27,158 bases of DNA from JACDAN01 sp046714355 (GTDB lineage Bacteria > Actinomycetota > Thermoleophilia > Gaiellales > Gaiellaceae), in assembly GCA_046714355.1 (NCBI GenBank), contig JBKKAR010000206.1, positions 1-27,158 on the forward strand, read 5' to 3'. Positions within the stretch are counted from its first letter, which is position 1. Every line of letters starts with the position of its first letter. Below are positions 1 through 6,339 of the stretch, piece by piece. The position numbers and the translations under genes were made by a program. The notes below the pieces were generated by a model, which saw only the letters and a program-made list of their open reading frames with translations, was not told where the DNA came from and ran no database searches.

Positions 1-840
1 GCGCAGCGGCGCGGGGTGGAGGTGCTCCCGCCGGACGTGAACCTCAGCGAGGCGAAGTGCTCGGTGCAGGGCGGGGCGGTGCGGATGGGGATCGAGTACG
101 TGACCTCGGTGGGGGAGGACGACGCGAAGGCGCTCGTGGAGGAGCGAGAGCGCAGCGGCCCGTTCCTCGATGTGCGCGATCTCGCGCAGCGGGCGCCGCT
201 GCGGCGGGAGGGGCTGCAGTCACTGATCGAGTCGGGGGCGTGCGCGTCTTTTGGGGAAGAGGCGCGGCCGCTGATCTGGGAGGCGGGACTGGCGCCGCGG
301 TCGGCGTCGGTTCCGGGGTCGGGCGGGGAGGCGCGGCAGTTGGCGCTGCCGCTCGATCCGACGGTCGAGACCCCTGCCTTGCCGGAGCCGACCGACTGGG
401 AGCGGATGCTCGCCGACTACCGGACGACGAGCGTCTCCGTCGGGACGCACCCCATGGAGCTCCTGCGGCCGCACCTCCAGCAGCCCGTCCTTTCGAGCCG
501 TGACCTGTCTCTGACACCGGACCGGGCGCAGGTGGCAGTGGCCGGAATGGTCGTGGCCAGACAGCGCCCGTCGACAGCGAAGGGGGTCGTCTTCATGCTG
601 CTCGAGGACGAGTGGGGTCAGCTGAACCTGATCGTCCCGCCGTCCGTGTACGAGCAGTTCAGGCCGGTCGTGCGGGCCGAGAAGCTCGTGCTGGCCCGAG
701 GCCGGTTCGAACGGCAGGGACGGAACCAGAACGTCCTCGTACGCGAGCTCGAGACCCTGGCGCCGCTCGCCCGACGCCTTGCCGAAGTCGAGCAACTAAG
801 AGACTCACTCCCGCCGGCTCACCACTTCGGTCACCGGTGA
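1..840 (+). CDS. dnaE2: Error-prone DNA polymerase III alpha-type subunit DnaE2/ImuC, C-terminal part
   Basis: The reading frame is open from base 1, so the gene begins before the window and only about 279 C-terminal codons are visible. The fragment starts in the helix-hairpin-helix part of a C-family polymerase (RGVEVLPPDVN, then VRMGIEYVTSVGE and GPFLDVRDLAQRAPL) and continues into an OB-fold (VAGMVVARQRPSTAKGVVFM, LLEDEWGQLNLIV). The RQRP-TA-GV-FM-LEDE pattern and the His-rich end (HHFGHR) resemble the translesion DnaE2 branch more than replicative DnaE1. In that family the protein works with ImuA'/ImuB in SOS mutagenesis; those partners would lie upstream, out of view. It converges with the next gene, with 27 nt between the stops. 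The family call is confident; DnaE2 rather than DnaE1 is likely but not proven from a fragment. Confidence 0.87.
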   Translation, partial: AQRRGVEVLPPDVNLSEAKCSVQGGAVRMGIEYVTSVGEDDAKALVEERERSGPFLDVRDLAQRAPLRREGLQSLIESGACASFGEEARPLIWEAGLAPRSASVPGSGGEARQLALPLDPTVETPALPEPTDWERMLADYRTTSVSVGTHPMELLRPHLQQPVLSSRDLSLTPDRAQVAVAGMVVARQRPSTAKGVVFMLLEDEWGQLNLIVPPSVYEQFRPVVRAEKLVLARGRFERQGRNQNVLVRELETLAPLARRLAEVEQLRDSLPPAHHFGHR

Positions 841-867
841 CGCTCGTCGGAGCGGCAGAAAAAGCGG

Positions 868-1596
868 CTAGAGGCCAGGAATCGCGTGGAAGACGAAGGT
901 GTGCCGGCGGAAGCCGTGCCCGAGGTCTTCCTCGATGTACGAGCTGCGGAAGCCGTCGCGACGATGCACGACGCTGCCGGACGTGGCTGGAACCGAGCTC
1001 ACGGTGCTGGTCGAGTCGGTGTGCCCGTTGTAGATCGTCTCGAGCTGCTGGTAGTCGTGCGCGTTCGGTGACGGATTGTCCAGCGCGTCTGCGTAGTCCA
1101 TGCACGTGCCCAGGTCTGCGCCGGACTCGTCTTGATGGCCAAGGCCGTAGCCGTGCCCGACCTCCTGACACAGAACGTGCTGCTTGTTCGTGTTGGTATA
1201 GGTCGCAGACGACAGGTACGAATCGTTCATCTTCGCGGTCGCCTTCACGATGTGGCCGCCCGACGTCCAGATCTGCGCGAGGCCGAGCCAGCCGTTGAAC
1301 CCGTAGCGGCCGTTGCAGACCTCGATCCGGCCGTTGGTTCCGGAGCAGCGCTTATTCCCACCGTTTCCCGTGACGACGGGCGAGTTGAGAACCGACGAGG
1401 CGGTCCAGTCGGCGGACGAAACGCCCAGCCGCGGGTCCCAGTCCGGGCTCAGGTTGTCCCCGAGCGGAACCGTGAACGGATTGCTCGTTCGGGCCCAGTG
1501 GTAACTGCCCCACGAGTGTGAGGCGAAGGCCTGCGCGGCGCTCAGCGCCGCCCAGGCGAGACACGTGATCGCGACAACGGCGATGCGAGTTCGCAT
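868..1596 (-). CDS. Secreted metzincin-like zinc metalloprotease with Gln replacing the first zinc His
   Basis: The 242-residue protein begins with a signal peptide (basic MRTR, hydrophobic core to about residue 23, AFA-S cleavage region). The expected zinc motif HExxHxxGxxH appears as QEVGHGYGLGH at residues 144-154: E145, H148 and H154 are present but the first ligand is Gln (codon CAG at 1165-1167). A Met-turn-like CMDY follows at 165-168. Four Cys (84, 94, 143, 165) could form two disulfides, consistent with export. I believe related secreted actinobacterial proteins carry the same CQEVGH variant, but cannot check. The start has a clear Shine-Dalgarno (AAGGGG, 9 nt upstream). A TACGAT hexamer on the minus strand at 1640-1635 could be the -10, which would give a short conventional leader. 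Whether it is an active protease is open. Confidence 0.75.
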   Translation of the reverse strand: MRTRIAVVAITCLAWAALSAAQAFASHSWGSYHWARTSNPFTVPLGDNLSPDWDPRLGVSSADWTASSVLNSPVVTGNGGNKRCSGTNGRIEVCNGRYGFNGWLGLAQIWTSGGHIVKATAKMNDSYLSSATYTNTNKQHVLCQEVGHGYGLGHQDESGADLGTCMDYADALDNPSPNAHDYQQLETIYNGHTDSTSTVSSVPATSGSVVHRRDGFRSSYIEEDLGHGFRRHTFVFHAIPGL

Positions 1597-1660
1597 GAGA
1601 TCCCCTTTGTAGGTCCTAGTCCTCGGTTATGCAAATCGTAGTCGATCGTGCGGATTGTGG

Positions 1661-1966
1661 CTACACGTCTTCGATCTCGAGCCCGAAGCGGGGCATGCGG
1701 TCGATGACCGTCTGGTTGAACTCGGTGACGTAGTCCTCGGCGTCGTCGGGGTCGAGCGTCCGAGAGTAGGCGTCGCGCATCTCGGCGAGCGCCTCGGTCC
1801 CGTGCTCGACGAGCTCCTGGTAGCGGCCGTAGACCTCCTCAGCGTCCTCCCGATCCGCGGCGTCGTACGCCCGCTCGGCGCCGTCGAGCCGGCGCAGGAA
1901 CTCCGCGTCCTCTTGCTCGAACAGGTCGAGCTGGCGCGCGATCAGTTCCGCAAAGCGGCCTCCCAT
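1661..1966 (-). CDS. Hypothetical acidic alpha-helical protein
   Basis: I do not recognise this 101-residue protein. It is strongly acidic and predicted helical throughout (QLDLFEQEDAEFLRRLDGAE, then EEVYGRYQELVEHGTEALAE), with no signal peptide, membrane segment or Cys. Codon use looks like its neighbours (G/C at third positions), which supports coding. Its ATG sits 19 bp from the GTG of the divergent EEP-family gene, and a minus-strand TAGCGT lies 8 nt upstream of the ATG, as for a leaderless transcript. No Shine-Dalgarno is visible. A cytoplasmic accessory role is all that can be said. Confidence 0.68.
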   Translation of the reverse strand: MGGRFAELIARQLDLFEQEDAEFLRRLDGAERAYDAADREDAEEVYGRYQELVEHGTEALAEMRDAYSRTLDPDDAEDYVTEFNQTVIDRMPRFGLEIEDV

Positions 1967-1973
1967 GGGCGCT

Positions 1974-1980
1974 TACGCTA
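1974..1980. promoter_or_regulatory. Candidate bidirectional -10 element TACGCTA
   Basis: Read on the plus strand, TACGCT (1974-1979) fits TAnnnT and ends 6 nt before GTG 1986. Read on the minus strand, TAGCGT (1980-1975) fits the same consensus and ends 8 nt before ATG 1966. The two hexamers share five base pairs. Neither gene has a Shine-Dalgarno, so both transcripts would be leaderless or nearly so. No good -35 is visible on either strand. Assignment as a promoter is inference from spacing and symmetry. Confidence 0.45.
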
Positions 1981-1985
1981 CCGGC

Positions 1986-2765
1986 GTGATCGTGCGCACC
2001 TGGAACCTGTTTCACGGGAACACCGTCCCGCCGGGGCGGGGCCGCTACGTCGAGGAGATGGTGCGGCTGGTGACGGGCGACACCCCAGACTTCGTCTGCC
2101 TCCAGGAGGTGCCGCCGTGGGCGATCGAGCCGATCGGCGAGTGGAGCGGGATGCAGGTCTTCGGGCAGGTGGCGGCGAGACCGACGATCGGCCCGCTGCC
2201 GTCCACGGCCGAGCTCGGCCGCCGACTTACCGACCTGAATCCCGGCGTGTTCCGGTCAGGCTTCGAAGGGCAGGCGAACGCGATTCTCGTCTCGCCCGAA
2301 CGGAGGATCCTCAGCCGGCATGTCCTCACGCTCAATCCGCTTCCGTTCCGGGTCCGGGAAGGGCGGCGACTTGGTTTGCCGTTCGTCACCCAGCTCGCGT
2401 GGGCGAAGGAGCGTCGGCAGTGCCTGGCAATCCGGCTCGACGGCGGCCTCGTGGTCGCGAACCTGCACGCCACGAACGCGCGCAACCCTCGGATCGCCGA
2501 TGCCGAGATCGCTCGGGCGGCGCGCTGGACGGTCGGGCTCGGGGGAAAGGCGCCGTGCATCCTCGCCGGGGACTTCAACGTCGACACGGCCCGGTCGGTC
2601 ACCATCGACCGGCTGGACGGGTTCTCGAAGGCGGGTCCCGGGGTCGACCACGTCTTGGCCCGCGGAGCCTCCGCGGGGCCGTATGACCGCTGGACGCCCG
2701 AGCGCCGGCGGCTCGGGGAGCTCGCGCTTTCCGATCACGCGCCGGTCGAGGTGGAGGTCACGTGA
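1986..2765 (+). CDS. Endonuclease/exonuclease/phosphatase (EEP) family hydrolase
   Basis: A 259-residue protein with the EEP (DNase I-like) fold signatures in order: VRTWNLFHGN at the N-terminus, LQEV (metal-binding E41), NLHAT (H161), GDFNVD (D196, N198) and the C-terminal SDHAPVEV (D250, H251). These are the metal and catalytic residues of the Mg-dependent phosphodiesterase superfamily; the substrate (nucleic acid, phospholipid or other phosphoester) cannot be told. An ATG at 1965 is in frame, but it would overlap the start codon of the divergent gene and adds residues not typical of the fold; GTG 1986 puts the first conserved strand at the N-terminus and lies 6 nt after a TACGCT hexamer. 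No signal peptide. The end overlaps the next gene by 4 nt (GTGA), so the two are probably translationally coupled. Confidence 0.85.
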   Translation: MIVRTWNLFHGNTVPPGRGRYVEEMVRLVTGDTPDFVCLQEVPPWAIEPIGEWSGMQVFGQVAARPTIGPLPSTAELGRRLTDLNPGVFRSGFEGQANAILVSPERRILSRHVLTLNPLPFRVREGRRLGLPFVTQLAWAKERRQCLAIRLDGGLVVANLHATNARNPRIADAEIARAARWTVGLGGKAPCILAGDFNVDTARSVTIDRLDGFSKAGPGVDHVLARGASAGPYDRWTPERRRLGELALSDHAPVEVEVT

Positions 2766-3853
2766 CCTTCGAGGAAGCGCGGGCGGAGTTCCCTGTCCTC
2801 GAGCGATACGCCTACATGAACGCCGGCTCGGTGGGGCCGCTCGCCAGGCGAACCTACGAGACCCTCGTGGCCGTCGAGCGCGAGGAGCTTGAGCACGGCC
2901 GGGCGGACTGGCCGTACCTGGAGCGGATGATCGAAGGGCGCGGCCGCCTTCGGGAGGCACTCGCCGCCGAAGTTGGTGTCACCGCGGAGCTGATGGCGCT
3001 CACCACGTCGACCAGCGAGGGGTGCCGGATCGTCCTGACCGGGCTCGGTCTTGGCCCGGAGGACGAGGTGGTGACAACCGATGGCGAGCACTTCGGCCTG
3101 CTCGGGGCGCTCCACGTCTCCGGAGCGACGGTGAGGGTCGCGAGGATTCGGGATCGGCCGGCCGCGGAGGCGCTCGACGCTATCGTCGCCGAGGTCGGGC
3201 CGCGGACGAAGCTCGTGGCCCTCTCGCACGTCCTCTGGATCAACGGTCACGTTCTCCCGATGGAGGAGCTTCGCGGGGCGGTCTCAGTCCCGCTGCTCGT
3301 GGACGGCGCGCAGTCGGTCGGGGCGATCCCGGTCGAGGCTGCGCCGTACGACTTCTACACCGTCTCCGGCCAGAAGTGGCTCTGCGGTCCGGCGCCGACC
3401 GGCGGTCTGTACGTCAAGGATCCCGAGCGGCTCGCGGTGGCGCTTCCGAGTTACTTCTCGCAGGCGAAGTACGAGTCGGACGGGCGATTCGAGCCGCGGG
3501 ACGGTGCGGCTCGCTTCGACCCGGGGTGGATTCCGGTTGCCTTCGCCGAGGCGCTGCTTGCGGCGCTGGAGGTCTCCCCCGACTGGCGCTTCGAACGATC
3601 GCGTGAGCTGACCGAGCTCTGCCGCGACAGCTTGGTCGGCGCGGGGTTCGACGTCGTGACGGAACCCGGTCACTCGAATCTGGTCTCCTGGCGCTGCGAC
3701 GGCGACACGATGGAGGTCGCCAAGAAACTGGGCGAGGACGGCGTCCTCATCCGCGATCTCCCCGGAACCGGGCTCCTGCGTGCGTCTCTCGGCTACTGGA
3801 CGAGCGAGGAGGACATCGCTCGGCTCGTCGCGGGCCTCGAGGGCCTGGTCTAG
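2762..3853 (+). CDS. Class-V aminotransferase family PLP enzyme (cysteine desulfurase/selenocysteine lyase-like)
   Basis: A 363-residue fold-type I PLP enzyme. Visible signatures are YMNAGSVGPL near the N-terminus (phosphate end), STSEG at about 83-87, GEH at 108-110 (His stacking on the PLP ring), DGAQSVGAIP at 181-190 (Asp to the pyridine nitrogen) and SGQKWLCGP at 202-210 with K205 as the Schiff-base lysine. The usual mobile catalytic Cys loop of true cysteine desulfurases is not evident, so the reaction could be transamination, lyase or epimerase chemistry; isopenicillin-N epimerase-like proteins share this organisation. GTG start 2762 overlaps the preceding EEP gene by 4 nt, indicating a two-gene operon. 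A terminator-like hairpin follows the stop. Confidence 0.85.
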   Translation: MTFEEARAEFPVLERYAYMNAGSVGPLARRTYETLVAVEREELEHGRADWPYLERMIEGRGRLREALAAEVGVTAELMALTTSTSEGCRIVLTGLGLGPEDEVVTTDGEHFGLLGALHVSGATVRVARIRDRPAAEALDAIVAEVGPRTKLVALSHVLWINGHVLPMEELRGAVSVPLLVDGAQSVGAIPVEAAPYDFYTVSGQKWLCGPAPTGGLYVKDPERLAVALPSYFSQAKYESDGRFEPRDGAARFDPGWIPVAFAEALLAALEVSPDWRFERSRELTELCRDSLVGAGFDVVTEPGHSNLVSWRCDGDTMEVAKKLGEDGVLIRDLPGTGLLRASLGYWTSEEDIARLVAGLEGLV

Positions 3854-3859
3854 CCTCGG

Positions 3860-3876
3860 CGAGGGACAGTCCCTCG
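3860..3876 (+). terminator. Hairpin after the aminotransferase gene
   Basis: CGAGGG and CCCTCG form a 6-bp stem around ACAGT (perfect dyad CGAGGGAC / GTCCCTCG around one A), beginning 6 nt after the stop codon. There is no T-tract after it, so it would be a GC-hairpin-only terminator or an mRNA 3'-end stabiliser. It sits at the left edge of a 181-nt convergent gap (3854-4034) in which I see no other gene. Confidence 0.45.
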
Positions 3877-4034
3877 GTGGTGGCTCACGCGGCCATGGAC
3901 TTCGTGTCGGAGGTGTGCCGATTTGCACACGCTCGCGGCGCTGCGCTTGAAATCAGGCACGATCGTGGCGCGGCCTGCCGGTGGAGGCTGTCCGGAATAG
4001 ACGACCCAGCCGGTCCTGCGCCCCTGGACCCGAG

Positions 4035-4427
4035 CTAGAGGTCGGCGAAGAGATCCACGACGTTGCCGTCCGGATCCTTGACCTGCGCGTAGCGCATGCC
4101 CCAGAAGGCGTCCCAGGGTTCCTTGTGGCTCGAGCCGCCGCTCTCGAGCAGGCGCGCGTGGGCCTCGTCCACGTCGGCCGGTGAGTCGCAGCGAAAAGCC
4201 AACGCGATTCGGTGACCGCCCGTCGGCGGCTGCCAGCCGGGATCGAACGAGCGAAGCGTCTCCTCTGTGTCGAGCATGAAGCGGAGCCCACCGGGGAGCG
4301 CCGTCTGGAGGTGGCCGGGGCCCACGGGATCCGGGTCGGGAAGCTCGAGCCCGAGCTCCCGATAGAAGGCCACTGAGCGCCCGAGATCCTCGACGACGAC
4401 GCCGATCGCCTCGAACTTACCGCTCAT
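4035..4427 (-). CDS. VOC (glyoxalase/bleomycin-resistance fold) family protein
   Basis: A 130-residue protein with the two paired beta-alpha-beta-beta-beta modules of the vicinal oxygen chelate superfamily: N-terminal IGVVVEDLGRSVAFYRELGL and C-terminal YAQVKDPDGNVVDLFADL. The ending DPDGN-DLF is the classic second-module signature, with an acidic or His ligand position in the last strand. The substrate cannot be assigned; the family includes glyoxalase I, dioxygenases and drug-binding resistance proteins. It overlaps the upstream HD gene by 4 nt (ATGA), so the two form a minus-strand operon. The start is fixed by that overlap. Confidence 0.83.
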   Translation of the reverse strand: MSGKFEAIGVVVEDLGRSVAFYRELGLELPDPDPVGPGHLQTALPGGLRFMLDTEETLRSFDPGWQPPTGGHRIALAFRCDSPADVDEAHARLLESGGSSHKEPWDAFWGMRYAQVKDPDGNVVDLFADL

Positions 4428-4999
4428 GCCGCGTCCGCCGCCGTGCGCAACCCGAGGTCGCCCGAGATCGGCTTCATCGCGTCGGTCACGGTCTGGATGT
4501 GCTCGTCGAAGTCGACAGCGAGGAGCTCCGCGCCGGCGTGGACCTCGTCCCGGTGGACGCCGGCCGCGAACGACGGTTGCTTCAGCTTCTTCTTCACCGA
4601 CTTCGGCGCCAGCGTCTCGATCCCGTCCGGCCGCACCAGGCCGCAGGCGTGAATAAAGCCGGCCAGCTCGTCGCAGGCGAAGAGCGCTTTCTTGAGGTCG
4701 GTGTCGCGCGGCATCGCCAGGTGCTCGGCGTGCGACAGAACCGACTCGATCAACTCCTCGGGGTAGCCCTCCTCACGCAGGATCGCGGCCCCGTCCTGGG
4801 GATGCTTGTCCAGTGTGGGGTGGATCTCGTAGTCGAAGTCGTGGAGAAGCGCCGTCGCGCCCCAAAGCTCCTCGTCGCCGTCCATCCTCCGCGCATATGC
4901 GCGAACCGCGGCCTCCACGGCCAGAGCATGGCGCAGGAGGGCCTCGCTCTTCGTATAACGGGTCAGCGTGTCCCAGGCGCGCTCGCGGGTGACCTCCAT
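4424..4999 (-). CDS. HD-domain protein, probable metal-dependent phosphohydrolase
   Basis: A 191-residue HD-fold protein. Likely metal ligands are H24 (LLRHALAVEAA), H53-D54 (ALLHDFDYEIHP), His in the 90-93 region (SHAEH) and D110 (FACDELAGF). The order H...HD...D matches the HDIG/YqeK-like small HD hydrolases that cleave nucleotides or other phosphomonoesters; a signalling nucleotide is possible but not shown. The pattern HPTLDKHPQDGAAILREEGYP resembles the family member often described as a hydrolase in which the HD domain stands alone. ATG 4999 lies 25 bp from the divergent murA GTG; a minus-strand TATCGT ends 10 nt upstream and there is no Shine-Dalgarno. It is followed by the VOC gene with a 4-nt overlap. 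Confidence 0.83.
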   Translation of the reverse strand: MEVTRERAWDTLTRYTKSEALLRHALAVEAAVRAYARRMDGDEELWGATALLHDFDYEIHPTLDKHPQDGAAILREEGYPEELIESVLSHAEHLAMPRDTDLKKALFACDELAGFIHACGLVRPDGIETLAPKSVKKKLKQPSFAAGVHRDEVHAGAELLAVDFDEHIQTVTDAMKPISGDLGLRTAADAA

Positions 5000-5008
5000 A
5001 CCGGGGAG

Positions 5009-5015
5009 TACGATA
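5009..5015. promoter_or_regulatory. Candidate bidirectional -10 element TACGATA between HD gene and murA
   Basis: Plus-strand TACGAT (5009-5014) ends 9 nt before the murA GTG at 5024. Minus-strand TATCGT (5015-5010) ends 10 nt before the HD-gene ATG at 4999. The whole intergenic space is 24 nt. This is the same arrangement as at 1974-1980, with the same TACGnTA heptamer. No -35 is recognisable. Function is inferred from symmetry, position and repetition of the arrangement. Confidence 0.5.
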
Positions 5016-5023
5016 GTCCGCTC

Positions 5024-6334
5024 GTGTCCACCACACTCGTATCCAGCGGTCTGACGGAGAGTTTCATCATCGAGGGCGGCACGCCGCTAGGCGGTCGCGT
5101 CTCCGCCGCGGGGAACAAGAACGGGGCGCTGCCGATACTCGCGGCGACGTTGCTGACGGGCGAGCCGGTGACGCTGTCGAACGTCCCGCGCATCCGGGAC
5201 GTCGACACGATGGTCGCGCTGCTGGCCGACGTCGGCGCCGATGTCGAGTGGACGGGACCGAACGAGATCCGGGTCGACGCCTCGAACGCGCACAAGACAG
5301 ATCTCGATGCGGAATTGTGCAGCCGGATCCGGGCTTCGTTCCTGCTTGCCGGCCCGCTGCTCGCACGTTTCGGCCGCGCCAGTGTCCCGCCGCCGGGCGG
5401 CGACGTCATCGGACGCCGCCGACTCGACCCGCACGTTCATGCCCTCGCCGAGCTGGGGGTCGAAGTCGAGATCAACGGCCGGTTCGACATGCGCACCTCG
5501 GGCCTCCAGGGGCGGCGGATCTTCCTCGACGAGGCCAGCGTCATGGCCACGGAGAACGCGGTCATGGCCGCGACGCTTGCATCCGGCGAGACCGTGATCG
5601 GCAACGCCGCCTGTGAGCCTCACGTCCAGGATCTCTGCCGCTTCCTCGGCTCGCTCGGCGCCCAGATCGAAGGGATCGGCTCGAACGTCCTTCGCGTGCG
5701 CGGCGTGCAGGAGCTGGGCGGCAGCGAGTGGCGCATCGCGCCCGAGCACATCGAGGTCGCGAGCTTCATCGGGCTGGCCGCGGTCACCGGCGGAGACGTC
5801 ACCGTCGAGCACGTCGATATCGATGACCTCGTCCCGATCCTCCCGGTGTTCAAGCGCCTCGGCGTCGAGGTCGAGCTGCACGAGTCGAGCGTCCGTGTTC
5901 CTCCGGGACAGGAGCTCGTGATCGAGGACGACCTCGGCGATCAGATCCCGAAGATCGAGGACGGGCCCTGGCCGGCATTCCCCGCCGACCTCACCTCGAT
6001 CGCCCTGGCGGTCGCGACCCAGGCGCGGGGGACGGTCCTCATCTTCGAAAAGATGTTCGAGAACCGCCTGTTCTTCGTGGACAAACTGGTGAGCATGGGC
6101 GCGCGGATCATCCTCTGCGACCCGCACCGGGCGGTCGTCACAGGCCCGGCCAAGCTGTACGGACAGCGCATGGCCAGTCCGGACATCCGCGCCGGCATGG
6201 CGATGCTGATCGCCAGCCTCTGCGCCGAGGGCGTCTCGACGATCGGAAACGTCGGCGAGATCGACCGCGGCTACGAGCGGATCGACGAACGCCTACGCGC
6301 ACTTGGCGCGAAGATCGACCGCGTCGAGGGTTAG
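5024..6334 (+). CDS. murA: UDP-N-acetylglucosamine 1-carboxyvinyltransferase (MurA), Asp-type
   Basis: MurA transfers enolpyruvate from PEP to UDP-GlcNAc, the first committed step of peptidoglycan synthesis, in the cytoplasm. The 436-residue protein has the expected two-domain EPSP-synthase-like length. Signatures include AAGNKNGALP (K32, N33, matching the E. coli K22/N23 pair), ATENAVMAAT, EHIEVASFIGLAA and DIRAGMAMLIAS. The catalytic loop reads PPPGGDVIGRRRLDPH: the position of E. coli Cys115 is D127 (codon 5402-5404). Asp here is the natural variant known to give intrinsic fosfomycin insensitivity. An open frame extends far upstream of 5024, but GTG 5024 is the start consistent with the family N-terminus and the TACGAT hexamer 9 nt before it. 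It converges with the subtilase gene, with only 5 nt between stops. Confidence 0.96.
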   Translation: MSTTLVSSGLTESFIIEGGTPLGGRVSAAGNKNGALPILAATLLTGEPVTLSNVPRIRDVDTMVALLADVGADVEWTGPNEIRVDASNAHKTDLDAELCSRIRASFLLAGPLLARFGRASVPPPGGDVIGRRRLDPHVHALAELGVEVEINGRFDMRTSGLQGRRIFLDEASVMATENAVMAATLASGETVIGNAACEPHVQDLCRFLGSLGAQIEGIGSNVLRVRGVQELGGSEWRIAPEHIEVASFIGLAAVTGGDVTVEHVDIDDLVPILPVFKRLGVEVELHESSVRVPPGQELVIEDDLGDQIPKIEDGPWPAFPADLTSIALAVATQARGTVLIFEKMFENRLFFVDKLVSMGARIILCDPHRAVVTGPAKLYGQRMASPDIRAGMAMLIASLCAEGVSTIGNVGEIDRGYERIDERLRALGAKIDRVEG

Positions 6335-6339
6335 AGGGC

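Noticed and set aside
1965..1985. ATG 1965 as start of the EEP-family gene
   Set aside because: It overlaps the divergent start codon, adds non-conserved residues and runs through the candidate -10; GTG 1986 fits better.
4499..5023. Open frame upstream of murA in the same frame (would give a 611-residue protein)
   Set aside because: It is antisense to the HD-domain gene, and the MurA family N-terminus begins just after GTG 5024.
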